Shown here in pieces: positions 1 to 13,107 of a stretch of DNA of 64,000 bases; position 1 is the stretch's first letter, and every line of letters begins with the position of its first letter. Source of the DNA: Nilaparvata lugens (taxonomy: Eukaryota > Arthropoda > Insecta > Hemiptera > Delphacidae); NCBI RefSeq assembly GCF_014356525.2, contig NC_052516.1, positions 28,378,854 through 28,442,853 of the forward strand, read 5' to 3'. A program made the translations under genes and the position numbers. Below the pieces are notes generated by a model that saw only the letters and a program-made list of their open reading frames with translations, was not told the DNA's origin and searched no databases.

Positions 1-2000
1 TTAATTCATAACTCTACCTTCATTGTATTATCATTCATCCCATCATCATCACCTTGGCTTAAAATACTTCTAGAAAGTTGCCTTTGTAAAATAATGAATA
101 ATGAATAAGATATTATACATTGTGTTTTTCTCTGATTTTAGTAATGTTTAATTGATTAGTAGGTTCGTTCAATCTTGTGGTAGTAGGTTATTTGGTGGGA
201 TATTAGATTTCTCCATTCATGTTCTAGGTATTATTTCTGTAATTCATGTTCTTCATGTAGGCTATATTCTTGTAGTCTATACAATGATAACACTGGCTTA
301 TTCACTAATCCATAATATTTAACTACTGTACATAATTGCTAATGAAGATTTACAATAATGTTGAATAAGAAGCATTGATGTCTCCATCAGAGCATAGAAA
401 TGAAAAAGGTAGAAGAGAATCTCACTGTAGTATTGACCATCAACCCAAGGAGATGGACCCAAACTTGAGGAGCTCTAATAAAAAAACAGAAAATACTTTC
501 AAAGTAGGCTAAATCACCTATTGTTCTTCCAGCTTTTTCCCTATGGCCTGATACATTGTATATACTAATGATACTTATGTATATTATCAGATGAGTGTAG
601 TTATTCACTTACTCTACAAGATCAGTAATATTCATGAGAGACGGCCATCTGAACATGTTATCTTTTTATGGATTCCATTATTATTTTGGAGAAACTTTGC
701 TTTCTTTTTGCTCAAACTAGGGAGCTTCAAGAATTTTGAGATACTTGTGATAAGACATCAAGGCAACCCTCTATAAATGAAAGGAATTTTTTTCACAATT
801 TAATTGAATGATATTGAAAGATAGAAATGAAAAGTGTGAGAGGTGCTAGCTATTATTTTCATTGATACAAATTCTTGTAAAGATTGTATGAATTTCTTCT
901 AGAAAAGTGAAAATCCCAGCTTTCTCTATGAACAATACAATATACAATATAATTGGATGTAATCATTCTATTATATTCGGTTCTCAATCAAATCGAATTC
1001 AAAATTTCTAGTTTATTTATTTCTGGACTGAAAAGCGGACTTAAATCAATTCAAGTGGATAGCATAAACTATAATTTCTATTCATTCATAGCTCTACCTT
1101 CATTGTATTATCATTCATCCCATCATCATCACCTAGGCTTAAAATACTTCTAGAAAGTTGCCTTTGTGAAATAATGAATAATAAATAAGATATTATACAT
1201 TGTGTTTTTCTCTGATTTTAGTAATGTTTAATTGATTAGTAGGTTATTTGGTAGGATATTCGATTTCTCCATTCATGTTCCATTATTTCTCTAATTCATG
1301 TTCTTCATTTTAATACATGTTCATATTTTTCTTGTAGTCTATACAATGATAACACTGGCTTATCCACTAATCCATAATATTTAACTACTGTACATAATTG
1401 CTAATGAAGATTTACAATAATGTTGAATAAGAAGCATTGATGTTTCCATCAGAGCATAGAAATGCTGATAGGTTGAAGTGAATCTCACTGTAATATTGAC
1501 CATCAACCTAAGGAGATGGACCTAAATTTGAGGAGCTCTAATAAAAAAACAGAAAATAATTTCAAAGTAGGCTGAATCACCTATTGTTCTTCCAGCTTTT
1601 TCCCTATGGCCTGATACATTGTATATACTGATGATACTTATGTATATTATCAGATGAGTGTAGTTATTCACTTACTCTACAAGATCAGTAATATTCATGA
1701 GAGACGGCCATCTGAACATGTTATCTTTTTATGGATTCCATTATTATTTTGGAGAAACTTTGCTTTCTTTTTGCTCAAACTAGGGAGCTTCAAGAATTTT
1801 GAGATACTTGTGATAAGACATCAAGGCAACCCTCTATAAATGAAAGGAATTTTTTTCACAATTTAATTGAATGATATTGAAAGATAGAAATGAAAAGAGT
1901 GAGAGGTGCTAGCTATTATTTTTATTTATACAAATTCTAGTAATATTTGTATGAATTTCTTCTAGAATAGTGGAAATCCCAGCTTTCTCTATGAACAAAT
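1..2000. repeat. About 1.07 kb tandem duplication, non-coding
   Basis: Positions 1-939 recur at about 1086-2000, offset 1063-1081 bp by small indels. The stretch 591-776 is the same as 1654-1839. The window edge cuts the first copy, so the array may extend left. Short open frames inside both copies have no recognisable domain and no splice context, so I treat them as non-coding. A short relative of the segment start (near 65-110) occurs at about 57305-57350, so this is probably an interspersed repeat that duplicated locally. Confidence 0.8.
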
Positions 2001-2914
2001 CTAATATTTCTCATTACAATGATTTTGAATTCTTCCTATTCTGGTCATCTAAAAAGATGAACAATGAGGCGATTGTTTGAGAAATTCATAGGATATCGAA
2101 CTCAACTTTACGAAATAATATTTGAGAATTATATTCCTAATTGAATAGACTTAAAACGTTAATTCACGCTACAAACTTAATTATATTTCTATAAAAATAT
2201 ATCATACATTTATTATAAACTATTTGTGATATTTATTATCTCATGGAACCTACAGTATCTTAACAGTTTCATGCTTCAAGATACTCAGTGAGGTTGCGAA
2301 ATTTCCTTCATTCGCCTTGTCATGCATGCAATTTGCTATCAAAGTCCTTGGAATCTCTCTCTTCCTCTCTCTCACACACACTCTCTCTCCCCAAAGAAGC
2401 TGGCAGTAGCAAATGATTATCAATACCCAATATCCGAAACTTTGGATGTGTGTCATCGCGGCATTAAATATTATTATTTGATGACTGTGGCACAGAAACT
2501 TATAATTTGAGCCCAGACTATAAAATCGGAACCAGTTCTGAGTGATTCAGTTTACCTTGGGTTTCAAGTGAACCCCCTAGGTGAAGGCTGTACATGTATA
2601 ATTTGACGGTATCGTGCTACTTTGTGCTTCAAAATTATGCCAGTTACAGTTCGATTCTTGGTTGATCTATGTTCATTGCATAGAATGAAAGAACAGAGAT
2701 AAATAATAGTAAAGATCAATCTATTGAAATAGAAAGAGCACTCTTGAGTTTTAATCAGTGTACGTTTTCTCAGCTCTGGTTAAACCAAATTGGGGTGACA
2801 GTTTGAGTATTGGCTCAACTCTGGTAAACTCTATGATACCAAATTGGGGTTACTGTTTCATTTTTAAGGCGGATTCCGACATATCAGTATGAGAGTCAGT
2901 GACCGGTACAGTGA
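2001..2914. other. Intergenic, no gene seen
   Basis: AT-rich sequence with a CT/CA-rich microsatellite at about 2353-2392. Both strands give only short open frames without splice-site or domain support. Confidence 0.5.
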
Positions 2915-3454
2915 AATAGTTATTTGTGCAACTAGTGCGCAAAGTAACAGTTTGCTGCACCGAAAGAAACGTTTACGCCCGAGCCGTAGGCGAGGGCGGA
3001 ATGGTTTCTTGAGTGCAGCAGAGGAACTTTGCGCACGCATTTCACATTAAGTTTTTCCTACAGTTACCATTGAATGTGAAAAGTGGGTAATTATGGGTAA
3101 AATTGCCTGAAATCCATCAAATGTTTTTCTGTGTAATTTTATTATTGATAAAAACCTTAATCCTAAAATCCTAAAGTCCTCGTTGTCCTTGGTTATAATA
3201 TATAATGAATAATAATTAGCGCGTTGTGCTTCGTTGCACCTCTGCTCACTATAGCAGCCACAGCAGTCACTGTTACCAACTTCATTTTGATTTTGCTGCA
3301 CTGTTGCTCCATATAACCTACTAAGTATTTTGCGTTGCCATGTTGCAAATCTGGAGTGCAGAAAAATTTTTCCCGCACTAGAGCGGAAAAGTGATTCTTT
3401 GCGTTCTGTAATCAGTGCAGCAATGGCCACTTTTCAACGTAACTGTAGGAAAAT
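2915..3454 (-). repeat. Interspersed repeat family R1, copy 1
   Basis: A 540-bp element, also at 17315-17854 (-) and 42589-43100 (+). One end begins AGTTATTTGTGCAACTAG. The other end reads GTAACTGTAGGAAAA, and the inverse of that 15-mer lies internally near 3053. On the minus strand it carries an open frame of 127 codons (3430-3047) starting MAIAALITERKESLF; I recognise no domain. The frame is intact here and in the third copy but has a nonsense codon in the second. Probably a non-autonomous mobile element. Confidence 0.7.
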
Positions 3455-3462
3455 GTAATTAC

Positions 3463-3533
3463 AATGAGTTCTTATGGGGCAATTCTCACTCAGCCCGGCA
3501 GAGCGAGTATGAATAGTCCCATAAGAACTCATG
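3463..3533. repeat. Short hairpin element
   Basis: ATGAGTTCTTATGGG at the left is matched by CCCATAAGAACTCAT at the right, about 40 bp apart. A half copy with the same 5' word and the same CATACTCGC interior lies near 51533-51575, so this is a dispersed hairpin repeat. Confidence 0.65.
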
Positions 3534-3846
3534 GTAATGATATTCTCACTGTACTGGACATGTTCACTGGCACTGATTGTAGGTTATCCGCCTTTAGGTG
3601 AACTCTAGTTGAACCAGTAGTGGTCCCAGTTTGAGTCTTAGTTGAACTCGGATTAAATGAAGCTATAAATAAAGTTATCGTTAGCGCTTGAGTCTTTGTT
3701 TGAATCCGTTTGTTTAAACCAGTTAGGGCAATGGTTGGAATCAATTGAACAGAGAAGTGTTATAAAAAGCACATTCTCAGTGAAATTAACATCATAAATT
3801 AGTAATTGACATCAGAATCTCATTATAAATCTACTGACACCTGTTT

Positions 3847-4505
3847 TCTATATATATAAAAGCGAAATGGCACTCACTCAATCACTGACTGACTAACTGA
3901 CTGACTAACTCACTCACTCGCAGAACTAAAAATCTACCGGACCAAGAACGTTCAAATTTGGTAGGTATGTTCAGTTGGCCCTTAAGAGGCGCACTAAGAA
4001 ATCTTTTGGCAATATTTTAACTCTAAGGGTTTAAAGTTCGTCTTTTAGCATGTATATTCTTCTTCTCCCAATCTCTTAATTATAATAGAAATTTCCATAT
4101 AATATGTTACTATAGAACTATAATCTAGATAGAGTACCTCTTCGAAACAGTTGTTAACTAAATTAATAATTTTGTCAGGTTGGCATTAAGTTGAGTTGAA
4201 TTTGTTAGGTTGGCACCAAGTTGAAGATTTAAATGCATTTATCGTGGAAAAATTGATTGGGCACTGCTACTTCAATTCTGGGAATACTATATTACTAGCC
4301 GTCAGGCTCGCTTCGCTCGCCATATCCGTATAGCCAGACGTTTAGTCTGGACCCCGACTGGATTGTCCTAACATATGATAAAAATGCTCAAATGAAAAAT
4401 GCAGGCGAGCGAAGCGAGCCTGCTGATCTCATTCTTGGACGATCCAGTCGGGGCGGAGCCCCCTGGCTAGACGGATATGGCGAGCGAAGCGAGCCTGACG
4501 GCTAG
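3847..4505 (+). mobile_element. Non-autonomous Helitron, copy 1
   Basis: Starts with TC followed by TATATATATAAAAGCGAAA and ends with CTAG followed by T. The last about 65 bp contain a GC-rich hairpin: the word GGCGAGCGAAGCGAGCCTGA before the end is mirrored near 4303-4325. 5'-TC, a subterminal hairpin and a 3'-CTRR end without terminal inverted repeats are the Helitron signature. There is no Rep/helicase frame, so it is non-autonomous. The base before TC is T rather than the usual A. Its closest relative is at 11668-12332. Confidence 0.8.
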
Positions 4506-5940
4506 TTATATCATATTCTTCAATCCACCATTGAAACAATTGTGTATTTTGTTGATATTTCTGTTTATTTTGTATTGTCCATTTGACCAAGGTTTTTAGG
4601 ATTCGGTGAATTTTTCTTCCATCCCTATTTTTCCTCGTAGACACCAATTTCACAAGAGTCATCACATTTTTCACTACTTCAGAAGGTTTTCTATATACTG
4701 GAGGCAAGTTACTGGTACCGGGAAAATGTAGTTTGAACAATGAAAATATGTACTTGAACCAGTAGAAACATGTTGTAGAGAGCTTATTCACAATGAGGAC
4801 TTCTTTCACTCAACCAGAGAGAAGAGGAGTACTTCCCTTACCTCTGACTAAACTTAATGAGTAATGTACGAGTGAAAGTAAGAACATAAACTGAATAAAC
4901 AAATCTTGTGGTATTTGTAATATATATGTGAAATCTATTGAATCTGTGGTATAAGCTATAAGTAAAGAGAGAATAAAGCCTTGAGAGAGCCTTCAATAAG
5001 TAAAGAGAGAATGAGCCTTGAAATTGACTTGTTTTGTTTATAGAGTGTTTCATCTTTGTTTTCTTTTGCCTCTTCCTTTTCTCCTCAACCTTCCCTCTCT
5101 CCCTCAGTTTTTCCATCCTTCATACTTTAATTTTTCCAGTAAAATATCTTATTATTCCTTATTGGGTTCGTATTTTTATTGAGAATCTCTTCTACCCTAT
5201 CTTTCACAACTGAAAAATATGCAATTTAAACTGGAACTATACAATAATTTCATAACGAAATTCTGAAGTATATGCTGTCAATCACTCTGAATCTCCTAAT
5301 TTCCTGATAATATTAATAGAATCTCTTAATACGAGAATTTCAAATTCATTGGCATTCAATAAAATACAATTTCTCATTTATTTCCAACTAAAAAAATATG
5401 CATGGATGCACGCGAATTTACCCACTAAGTTTTGTTTCATAAATTCATAAAACTCATTCTTCAATGTCCATAATAATAATAACTCTATTCTCGCAAAAGA
5501 AAGCACAAACAATAATAACAGAAAATGTAAAAAATGAAATAATATGTTGGCAATAGAAGTAAAAGTGAAAAATAAAATGTCCATATCGTACAGTACCTAT
5601 TTCAAAATACAAAGAGCCTCTATTAAAATAAACATCAAAATTAACAGAATAGCAAAAGTGAAGGAAAATTAGTATAACAGATGAACAAACATAAAGAATA
5701 AAGTGGGTGTCCATTCAATAATTATAAAAACAGTATCTAATAATAAGAAGGAACAACTGTATATAAACATAACAGAACATGCCATTGCACTAATAAATCT
5801 TAGCGAAAATAATTCTGTATGCAAATAATTTCACGAGGAATTATGTCCGCATACAGGAGTAGACATATATATATATATATATATATAACTTCATCTCATA
5901 TGTGGAACAAACTCTATTGATCCAATTTTTTACTTTCCTT
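4506..5940. other. Intergenic, no gene seen
   Basis: AT-rich, with a pyrimidine-rich patch at about 5045-5115 and a TA microsatellite at about 5866-5887. The open frames here (up to 126 codons) carry no family signature and overlap the Helitron end or low-complexity sequence. Confidence 0.5.
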
Positions 5941-6720
5941 GCCCTATTACCATAGGTAAGGAAAGTATTGCTTTCCGAAAAAAATTAAGGTACCCCAATT
6001 AATAAATTTCTATACGTTTCAAGATCCCTTGAGTCCAAGAAAGTGGTTTTTGGGTATTGGTCTGTATGTGTGTGTGTGAGTGTATCTCATCTCCCAATAA
6101 ACGGAATGACTTGAAATTTGGAACTTAAGGTCCTTCCCCTATAAGGATCCGACACGAACAATTCCGAACAAATCCAACTCAAGATGGCGGCTAAGATGGC
6201 CCTATTACCATAGGTAAGGAAAGTATTGCTTTCCGAAAAAAATTAAGGTACCCCAATTTCTAAATTTCTATACGTTTCAAGGTCCCCTGAGTCCAAAAAA
6301 GTGGTTTTTGGGTATTAGTCTGTATGTATGTGTGTGTGTGTATATGAGTGTATGTGCGTCTGTGTACACGATATCTCATCTCCCAATCGGAATGACTTGA
6401 AATTTGGAACGTAAGGTCCTTACAATATAAGGATCAGACACGAACAATTTCGATCGAATGCGATTCAAGATGGCGGCTAAAATGGCGAAAATGTTGTGAA
6501 AATCAGGGTTTTTCGCCATTTTCTTGAAAACGGCTCCAACGATTTTGATCAAATTTATACCTGAAATAGTCATTGATAAGCTCTATCAACTGCCACAAGT
6601 CCCATATCTGTGAAAATTTCAGGAGCTCCGCCCCATCTATACAAAGTGTGATTGTAGATTCCCAATTATCAGGCTTCAGATACAATTCAAACAAGAAATT
6701 TCAAGTGGAAAAGATTGAGC
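5941..6720. repeat. Interspersed repeat, two partial copies in tandem
   Basis: The word CCTATTACCATAGGTAAGG starts one copy near 5943 and another 258 bp later near 6201. Each continues through TTAAGGTACCCCAA, a TG microsatellite, a block ending CACGAACAATT and AAGATGGCGGCTAA. The second copy runs on to about 6720. The style is that of an abundant dispersed element; I see no coding capacity. Confidence 0.7.
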
Positions 6721-7618
6721 ATAAAAATCTCTACAATTAATGTTCAGTGACATTTTCACTTGAAAATGGAAATAAGCTCGAAATACGAGAAAATGTGTTC
6801 ATTCAATAATGCAAACTTTTGGCAACTGTTGATTCTATTAAATCATTCCCTATGAAAAGATAGCATACTTCGTGTGTATCCAGCGTTATAGTCCTGTCAC
6901 CAGCTGGCAGATCGTTGAATAGTAGACTTGAGATGCGCGTGTACAGTTGCGTCAGGTGATAAACTTTCAAAACGGCAAGGAAAGTTGTGTGAGTGCGCCA
7001 CACCAGATTTATTTTGGATTAGTTGAAGAGTACTATTGAATTCATTAGGCCTATTACACATGCAAGTTTGATAGTAGACTTATATCAATAGTATACAGAT
7101 AGTATAAAGTCATCAATTCTCATTATTAATCTCTCACCTTCCTACATCCCTCTCAACTATGAGAGCTACATCTCAGCATTGCTTCAACTTATGTTTCTCC
7201 AAGGATACACACACGATCTAAATCTACAATGAGATAGTTTTCGCAACATCACCTGTTGAAAACATAAAATAGAAATGTCTCTCCTGGCCTGATGACATAG
7301 AAATGTATGTCAGAGAGGTCTCAACGTGTCTAGGACGTGACATGATATGTCTGAACCGTGATGATTAATGTTTCTCCACAACATATTTCACACACTAGCT
7401 CTCATATGTTGACAGTGTAGAGCTGGCAGATTGATTCCAACAAAGAATACGATAATTAATGTTGTGGTAGTAGTATATTGTAAGGTGGATTATTGCACAA
7501 GTAGAACTAGTGCTCTTAATGAATTTTGTGCAATGGTGATAATGAAGTCTACATCTGCTGTACTCCAAAGGTGATTTTTAATGAACTTGGTTTTATAATA
7601 TACTATGATTGATATTTA
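6721..7618. other. Intergenic, no gene seen
   Basis: Unique-looking AT-rich sequence without a supported coding region or a clear repeat. Confidence 0.45.
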
Positions 7619-8154
7619 TACAGAGTGTCCCACTAAGGTTGTAACAGCAGTGTTGACCATATATTCTACACGACATTTCTGACAGAAAAGGTTCAGTAAA
7701 CTTCTCCTATCGACCTTAGTTTTCGAGATATATCTATTTTTCGATATTTTCGGAATATGCCTACTTCCGGTCATTAAAAACTCAATAACTCGAAAACCAC
7801 TGGTCGAATTTCAATTTCAAGGGTATTGTTGGAAAGAGAAAAACATTTCAAACAAGATTAATGTAATTTTATTTGTTGTTTGAGATTTTTCAGTTTTTTA
7901 TTACGGCTTAAACTTGAAAAAATGCTATTCTTTAAATTCAAAGTCAAATTTCAAACAGTTTTTTTTCGATTTTTCTCAGGGTAATTATTGAGTATTTGAT
8001 GACCGGAAGTAGGCATATTCTGAAAATATCGAAAAATCAATATATCTCGAAAACTGAGGTCGATAGGAAAAAAGTTTATTGAACCTCTTTTGTCAGTAAT
8101 GTCATGTAGAATCTATGGTCAACGGCTGTTACAACCTTAGTGGGACACTCTGTA
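7619..8154. mobile_element. Long-TIR hairpin element flanked by TA
   Basis: Left end CAGAGTGTCCCACTAAGG is mirrored by CCTTAGTGGGACACTCTG at the right. The arms stay complementary for about 160 bp, through the word GACCGGAAGTAGGCATATTC near 8000. TATA lies on both sides, consistent with a TA target duplication as for Tc1/mariner-type MITEs. There is no transposase frame. Confidence 0.8.
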
Positions 8155-8720
8155 TATAACTAGCAGGTAACCCATACCCCACAAGGGTCCAATTAAAAAC
8201 TTGAAGGACTGAAAACTTGACCTTCTGAAATCTTGAAAAATTCAAAATAGGCCTATATAACCATCCTTGGTAAATCAAGAATCTATATTCAAAATTTCAA
8301 GTTAATCAGTCTAGTACTTCAAACGTGATGTTGCGTCATTCGTGAATTTCCTATCCCGTACGTGTATAAGCCAATTCTTTACTTTATAATTATATTGTCG
8401 ATTATCACAAGAAATACTAAGCAAAGACTGTGCCGGAATAATAGAAGATTCCAGAGTAGGAGAAAAACGTATCAATCACAGACTATGAATCGTTATTGAT
8501 TGCTAAGAAACATTATTACAAAAATCCCAATAAGAGCCTGTGGAGAACTTATAAGATGATTAGAGAAAATGTATCATTCACTAACTATGAATTATTGCTA
8601 TTGATAGCCAAAAAACATTATAGTAATTCAAGCATTATAGGAATTCATATACTTATATTTACTTTTTGTATTTTGTTTTTGGCAAATAAAATTCATTCAT
8701 TCATTCATTCAAGTCGGTCA
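8155..8720 (+). repeat. Repeat fragments ending in LINE-like 3' tail
   Basis: The segment from 8160 (CTAGCAGGTAACCCATACC) resembles a dispersed repeat start. The stretch ending at 8640-8712 closes with AATAAAATTCATTCATTCA, a polyadenylation-like signal followed by a short tandem tail, as left by LINE reverse transcription. The small open frame at 8496-8792 runs into this tail and is not a gene. Confidence 0.4.
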
Positions 8721-10177
8721 AAGATGAAGATCTTACAAAATAGGATGTTCATTCAACATACACCGGGTAGAGATTCTCAAACCCACAATTAAGGTACCTT
8801 TACCTTTACCTTTACATCAACTTTGTGGATCTTCTCAAGGTGATCCCCCTCACCTTGAGGGGCCCCATTTCCCATTTACTCATGATGGTCTCATTTTACC
8901 ATAATGAGAGAGCTATCCTTCTTCTCTTGAGAGAGCAAGAGCGACGGCTTTTTCCGTTCGAATGGAGCGTAAGGGTTACTAAAAATTCGTTAATAGACTC
9001 TTCAGTTTTTTTATTGCCGCGATTCACTGCTTGTACAAGCAGTCAAGTACTTGAACAAATATTTACATAGCGAAACTTCAGTCATTTGAGTTTTCTGGAT
9101 CAAGTAAACGTGTCACAACTAGCTTGATATCTTGATCAATTCGCCCTTTCACATTATGTATTTAGATTTTCTCCAAATCTCTTGGACTGATTTTTTACTT
9201 CTTATCCGATAGTTCAATTTCCTCTAAATCTTCGAAACTGAAGCCCGATACTTCAATCCAAATCTTTGAAACCCTAGTAAACCTTTATCTAATCAATAAA
9301 AGAAAAAGGTTATTAAAGAAATGAGTTCATAGTAACCTTTTGATTTTAAGACTTTTTTATAAAAAACAAAAGGATACTATGACTATATTCATCTATTCAT
9401 CATCAAATCAAGTAGCCCTATTGAAATACTTTATTAGAATCTTTTATTTATTTGTTTTTATAGTGGATCCATACCGGAAAACCCAACCTTGATCCTTAAC
9501 TTCCTCCGGTGTGGTTTCAGTCAACTGAGAAGGCTAACTAAACCTTAACTTACTTGCTGACTTACTTAATTACCGGATGCCATATCCTTGTGTCCTTCAT
9601 GCGCCGACAAGGAAAAGCCAACAAGTAATGAGGATATAACTTATTATTTATTATAATTGAACGGTGGACTCTCTTTGTTATTGTCAATCAGACTCGCTGT
9701 AATTTGTACACTAGTTCATTATGATTTGTAGTTGGAGGAACTTAGTTCACTGTTTCTTATTAATTATTGTTTACTGTTCGTAGTTTATTAACTGCTAAAT
9801 TTGTTTAGCAGTTAATTTTTTATCTCCATATGAAGTGTTGATTTGGTTTTTCTTAACTTGCTTGTAAGTTCTATTTGGTTTTTATTTCCCATTGCTTATA
9901 TGTCTATATCTAACAATAAAACATCACTAGTTCGCAGTTGCCTTATTATTATTTCCAAAATATTATATTATGATATTGATATTATTATTTCCACGATATA
10001 TAAATATTTGTATTTTTTTTGTATTTGGCAATAGATTCATTATTCATTATTAATCCATTCATAATATAATTCTTCCCAAACAAAGGCTGTTGTCTCTCCC
10101 CAAACGAACATGGATGAATCTAATCATTGATAATTCAATCTCTCAACATTCCTGCTTTTAATGTGTTATCTAAAGGT
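8721..10177. other. Intergenic, no gene seen
   Basis: AT-rich. A block at 9464-9640 has higher GC and short inverted words but no recognisable tRNA-like or coding structure. Confidence 0.4.
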
Positions 10178-10290
10178 GCGTACAGATTATACGCGCCTCC
10201 AACACGCTCCGCACTCGCTCCGCAATCGCTCCACGCACGCTCCGCACTCGCTCCGCAATCGCTCCGATCATGAACGTTACGGGAGATGTT
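10178..10290. repeat. GC-rich 36-bp internal tandem repeat
   Basis: After GGTGCGTACAGATTATACGC come repeated CGCTCCGCACTCGCTCC and CGCTCCGCAATCGCTCC words, about two 36-bp periods. The opening word looks like a transposon terminus, but I could not find its inverted partner. Confidence 0.5.
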
Positions 10291-10539
10291 AGCTCTTCTC
10301 GCGTTCCACTCTTGCTCCCTGGTCGATCATCAATCGATCTGCTCGAGTGACGTTCGATTGTGGAGTAGAGTGAAAGTAGAGTAAAGCTTCTGTAGAGCTT
10401 ATCGTCTCCAGTTTAACGTCTCTCCCTAACTAAGTTGTTAGGATGATGAATCCAATAACGAATCTATATTGAGATCCACGTTTGGAAGTTAGCAGCTGAT
10501 TACAATTTTTTTGCTATTCTTGTCTATCATTGGACAAAG

Positions 10540-11303
10540 CAGATCTGTGGGTAGATGACACAAGTTGATAAGTCACATTTTTGACCATATTGAGTTATGC
10601 ATATGGTTGTGTTCAGAAAAATTAGATCTATAAGATGGTATAACTAAATATGTTGTACCTTTTTAAATAGCTGAGATATAGACCTTGCTTAAGGCTGATA
10701 CTGCATTTTCTTCCAAACCCCAAGTTGACAAATATTGATAAGTACATATATCTCAACACTCTTCTACCGGTTTGTATTATAATCCAATTATCAAAAGATG
10801 ACAAAATTTGATAAGTGTATGTACTGGTAGGCTATTATAAAATCTGAAAATCAATAACCCATATTGAGAACTACATAACCCATACAACTTTGGTTAACTT
10901 GATCAATACTTGTAAATAATATCAATTAATTTTTAAAACATATATTCAAATTTCTATAAAATCGATTTTTAAGATATTACCTATACTGTTACATTGTGAT
11001 TTGAAACATTTGGCAGATGGCAAAACATGATATCTCTGACATCACTTGCAAAAATTCTCAATAGTTAATTTAAATAAATTGTTTTATCCCTTGATATTTA
11101 AATAGTCGAGGATCAGCTGATTATATTAGTGTAAAATGCGTAAGACTATTTAAATAGTCGAGGATCATCTGATTATATTAGTGTAAAATGGGTAAGAAAA
11201 AATATTATAGAATGTTTGCAGCTATGCCAAACTTTCAAATTGCTCTCCTGAAAAGTTTACAAATCATGACTTATCAGCTTGTGTCATCTACCCACAGAGA
11301 TAA
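10540..11303. mobile_element. TIR element of about 760 bp with internal duplication
   Basis: TGTGGGTAGATGACACAAG at about 10546 is matched in inverse by CTTGTGTCATCTACCCACA at about 11279; about 35 bp of each arm are complementary. Inside, a 52-bp unit beginning TTTAAATAGTCGAGGATC occurs twice in tandem (11095-11198). There is no coding frame. Confidence 0.65.
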
Positions 11304-11667
11304 CGTCATCATTCTCCAACTCACCGTTGTCAAATTGTTTGTATGATATGTTGGAATAAATTAACCACCAGAATAAATATCTTATCATGGAATACTAATC
11401 AATCTAATTTGAAAATACTAATAATGGGAAGTCAATTATATTTACTTAATGAATGAAATATAATTTGAGTGAGGATTGATCATCATGGACAAGAATCAAC
11501 AATAATTAATAATGTGTCACATATACCAGGGGGACTCGAATCACAACTATCTACTAGAGAAGGCGGTGGTGAAAGACAACCATGCCATAATCAGAACAGT
11601 TACCGACCAAGTATTCCTTCAATTATTCTTCTAGACTCGAATCTTCTTGAGAATCAATACTTGATAA

Positions 11668-12332
11668 TCTATATATATAAAAGCGAAATGGCACTCACTC
11701 ACTCACTCACTCACTCGCATAACTAAAAATCTACCGGACCAAAAACTTTCAAATTTGGTAGGTATGTTCAGTTGGCCCTTTAGAGGCGCACTAAGAAATC
11801 TTTTGGCAATATTTTAACTCTAAGGGTTGTTTTTAAGGGTTTAAAGTTCGTATTTTAGCATGTATATTCTTTTTCTTCCAATCTCTTAATTATAATTGAA
11901 ATTTTCATATCATATGTTACTATAGAACTATAATCTGGATAGAGTATCTCTTCGAAATAGTCGTTAACTGGCAACTAAATTAATAATTTTGTCAGCTTGG
12001 CATTAAGTTGAGTTGACTTTGTTAGGTTGGCACCAAGTTGAAGATTTGAATGCATTTATCGCGGAAAAATTGATTGGGCACTGCTACTTCAATCCTGGGA
12101 ATATTATATTACTAGCCGTCAGCTCGCTTCGCTCGCCATATCCGTTTAGCCAGACGTTTAGTCTGGACCCCCGACTAGATTGTCCTAACATATGATAAAA
12201 ATGCTCGAATGGAAAATGCAGGCGAGCGAAGCGAGCCTGCTGATCTCATTCTTGGACGATCCAGTCAGGGGTCCAGGGGGCGGAGCCTCCTGGCTAGACG
12301 GATATGGCGAGCGAAGCGAGCCTGACGGCTAG
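11668..12332 (+). mobile_element. Non-autonomous Helitron, copy 2
   Basis: Same structure as 3847-4505: TC start preceded by A, a CACTCACTCA repeat near the start, a subterminal hairpin built on GGCGAGCGAAGCGAGCCTGA and its inverse near 12123-12145, and a CTAG end followed by T. The A/T flanks fit the Helitron preference for inserting between A and T. The two copies differ by few substitutions and short indels, suggesting recent activity. Confidence 0.85.
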
Positions 12333-12448
12333 TTCTATTATAATATAATGATACCTCAGATTAGATATTATCTAATCAAATGATAATAGGATGTTGTAGT
12401 ATCATTTCCACTGACCCTATAACGTGGATCTCAATCTAGTGATCTTAA

Positions 12449-12640
12449 GGCTCAACTCACACTTACGCGACTCAGGTCGAGAAGAGACTCGACTCTAGTC
12501 GAGAGCATGATTGTGTTTTCAAATGGTGACAGTCGCGGAGATTAGAATCGACTGGTCCGAGTGTCACCATTTGGAAACACATGCTATCGACTAGAGTCAA
12601 GTCTCTTCACGACCTGAGTCGCGTAAGTGTGAGTTGAGCC
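12449..12640. mobile_element. 192-bp foldback MITE
   Basis: GGCTCAACTCACACTTACGC at the left end is perfectly mirrored at the right end. The arms continue for about 80 bp each, leaving a short loop around AGTCGCGGAGATTAGAATCG. Flanking TTA and TA suggest a short TA-rich target duplication. There is no coding capacity. Confidence 0.85.
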
Positions 12641-12757
12641 TATGAATCAACTAAATTGATTGCAGTGAATCTGTATGCTGGAAGCTCTGTAGCCATTTGT
12701 CAGGTAATGCAGGAATGTAGGCAGCTGACAGAATAGAAAATCGAATAGAGCTGATAG

Positions 12758-12985
12758 CCGGCCTACCAGAAAGAGCGACCGATTCTTACGTTTTTCCAGA
12801 ACGAGTATGTTAATGGAGGAGACTTTGATGAAAGTGAATTGCCGTTTCTTTTATATTATGTAATGGGTGGATGGTTGCTGCTCCTTACAACAAGTGATAA
12901 CACTTGGGCCTTTGTGCACCATCTCGGTTTAAATGGGGATAGATCAGCTGTTGGTTTATATCCGGAATGGGACACATTATATTAA
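12758..12985 (+). other. Orphan stop-to-stop open frame
   Basis: A 75-codon frame open between two stops, with a plausible splice acceptor (TTTTTCCAG) ending at 12799. The last 61 codons read into a TAA at 12983, with acidic FDESELPF and hydrophobic GGWLLLL stretches. No family is recognised and no neighbouring exon was found. It may be chance or a lone exon of an unseen gene. Confidence 0.15.
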
Positions 12986-13107
12986 ATGCAACCATTTTTC
13001 TAGTAACCCTGGATTAGCATCCAAAATATATGCGACTACGCCTATATTTGATAGTACATGTATATGTAATTGTAGATAAGCGTTAACGTAGGTTGTTCAT
13101 GTGGCCC

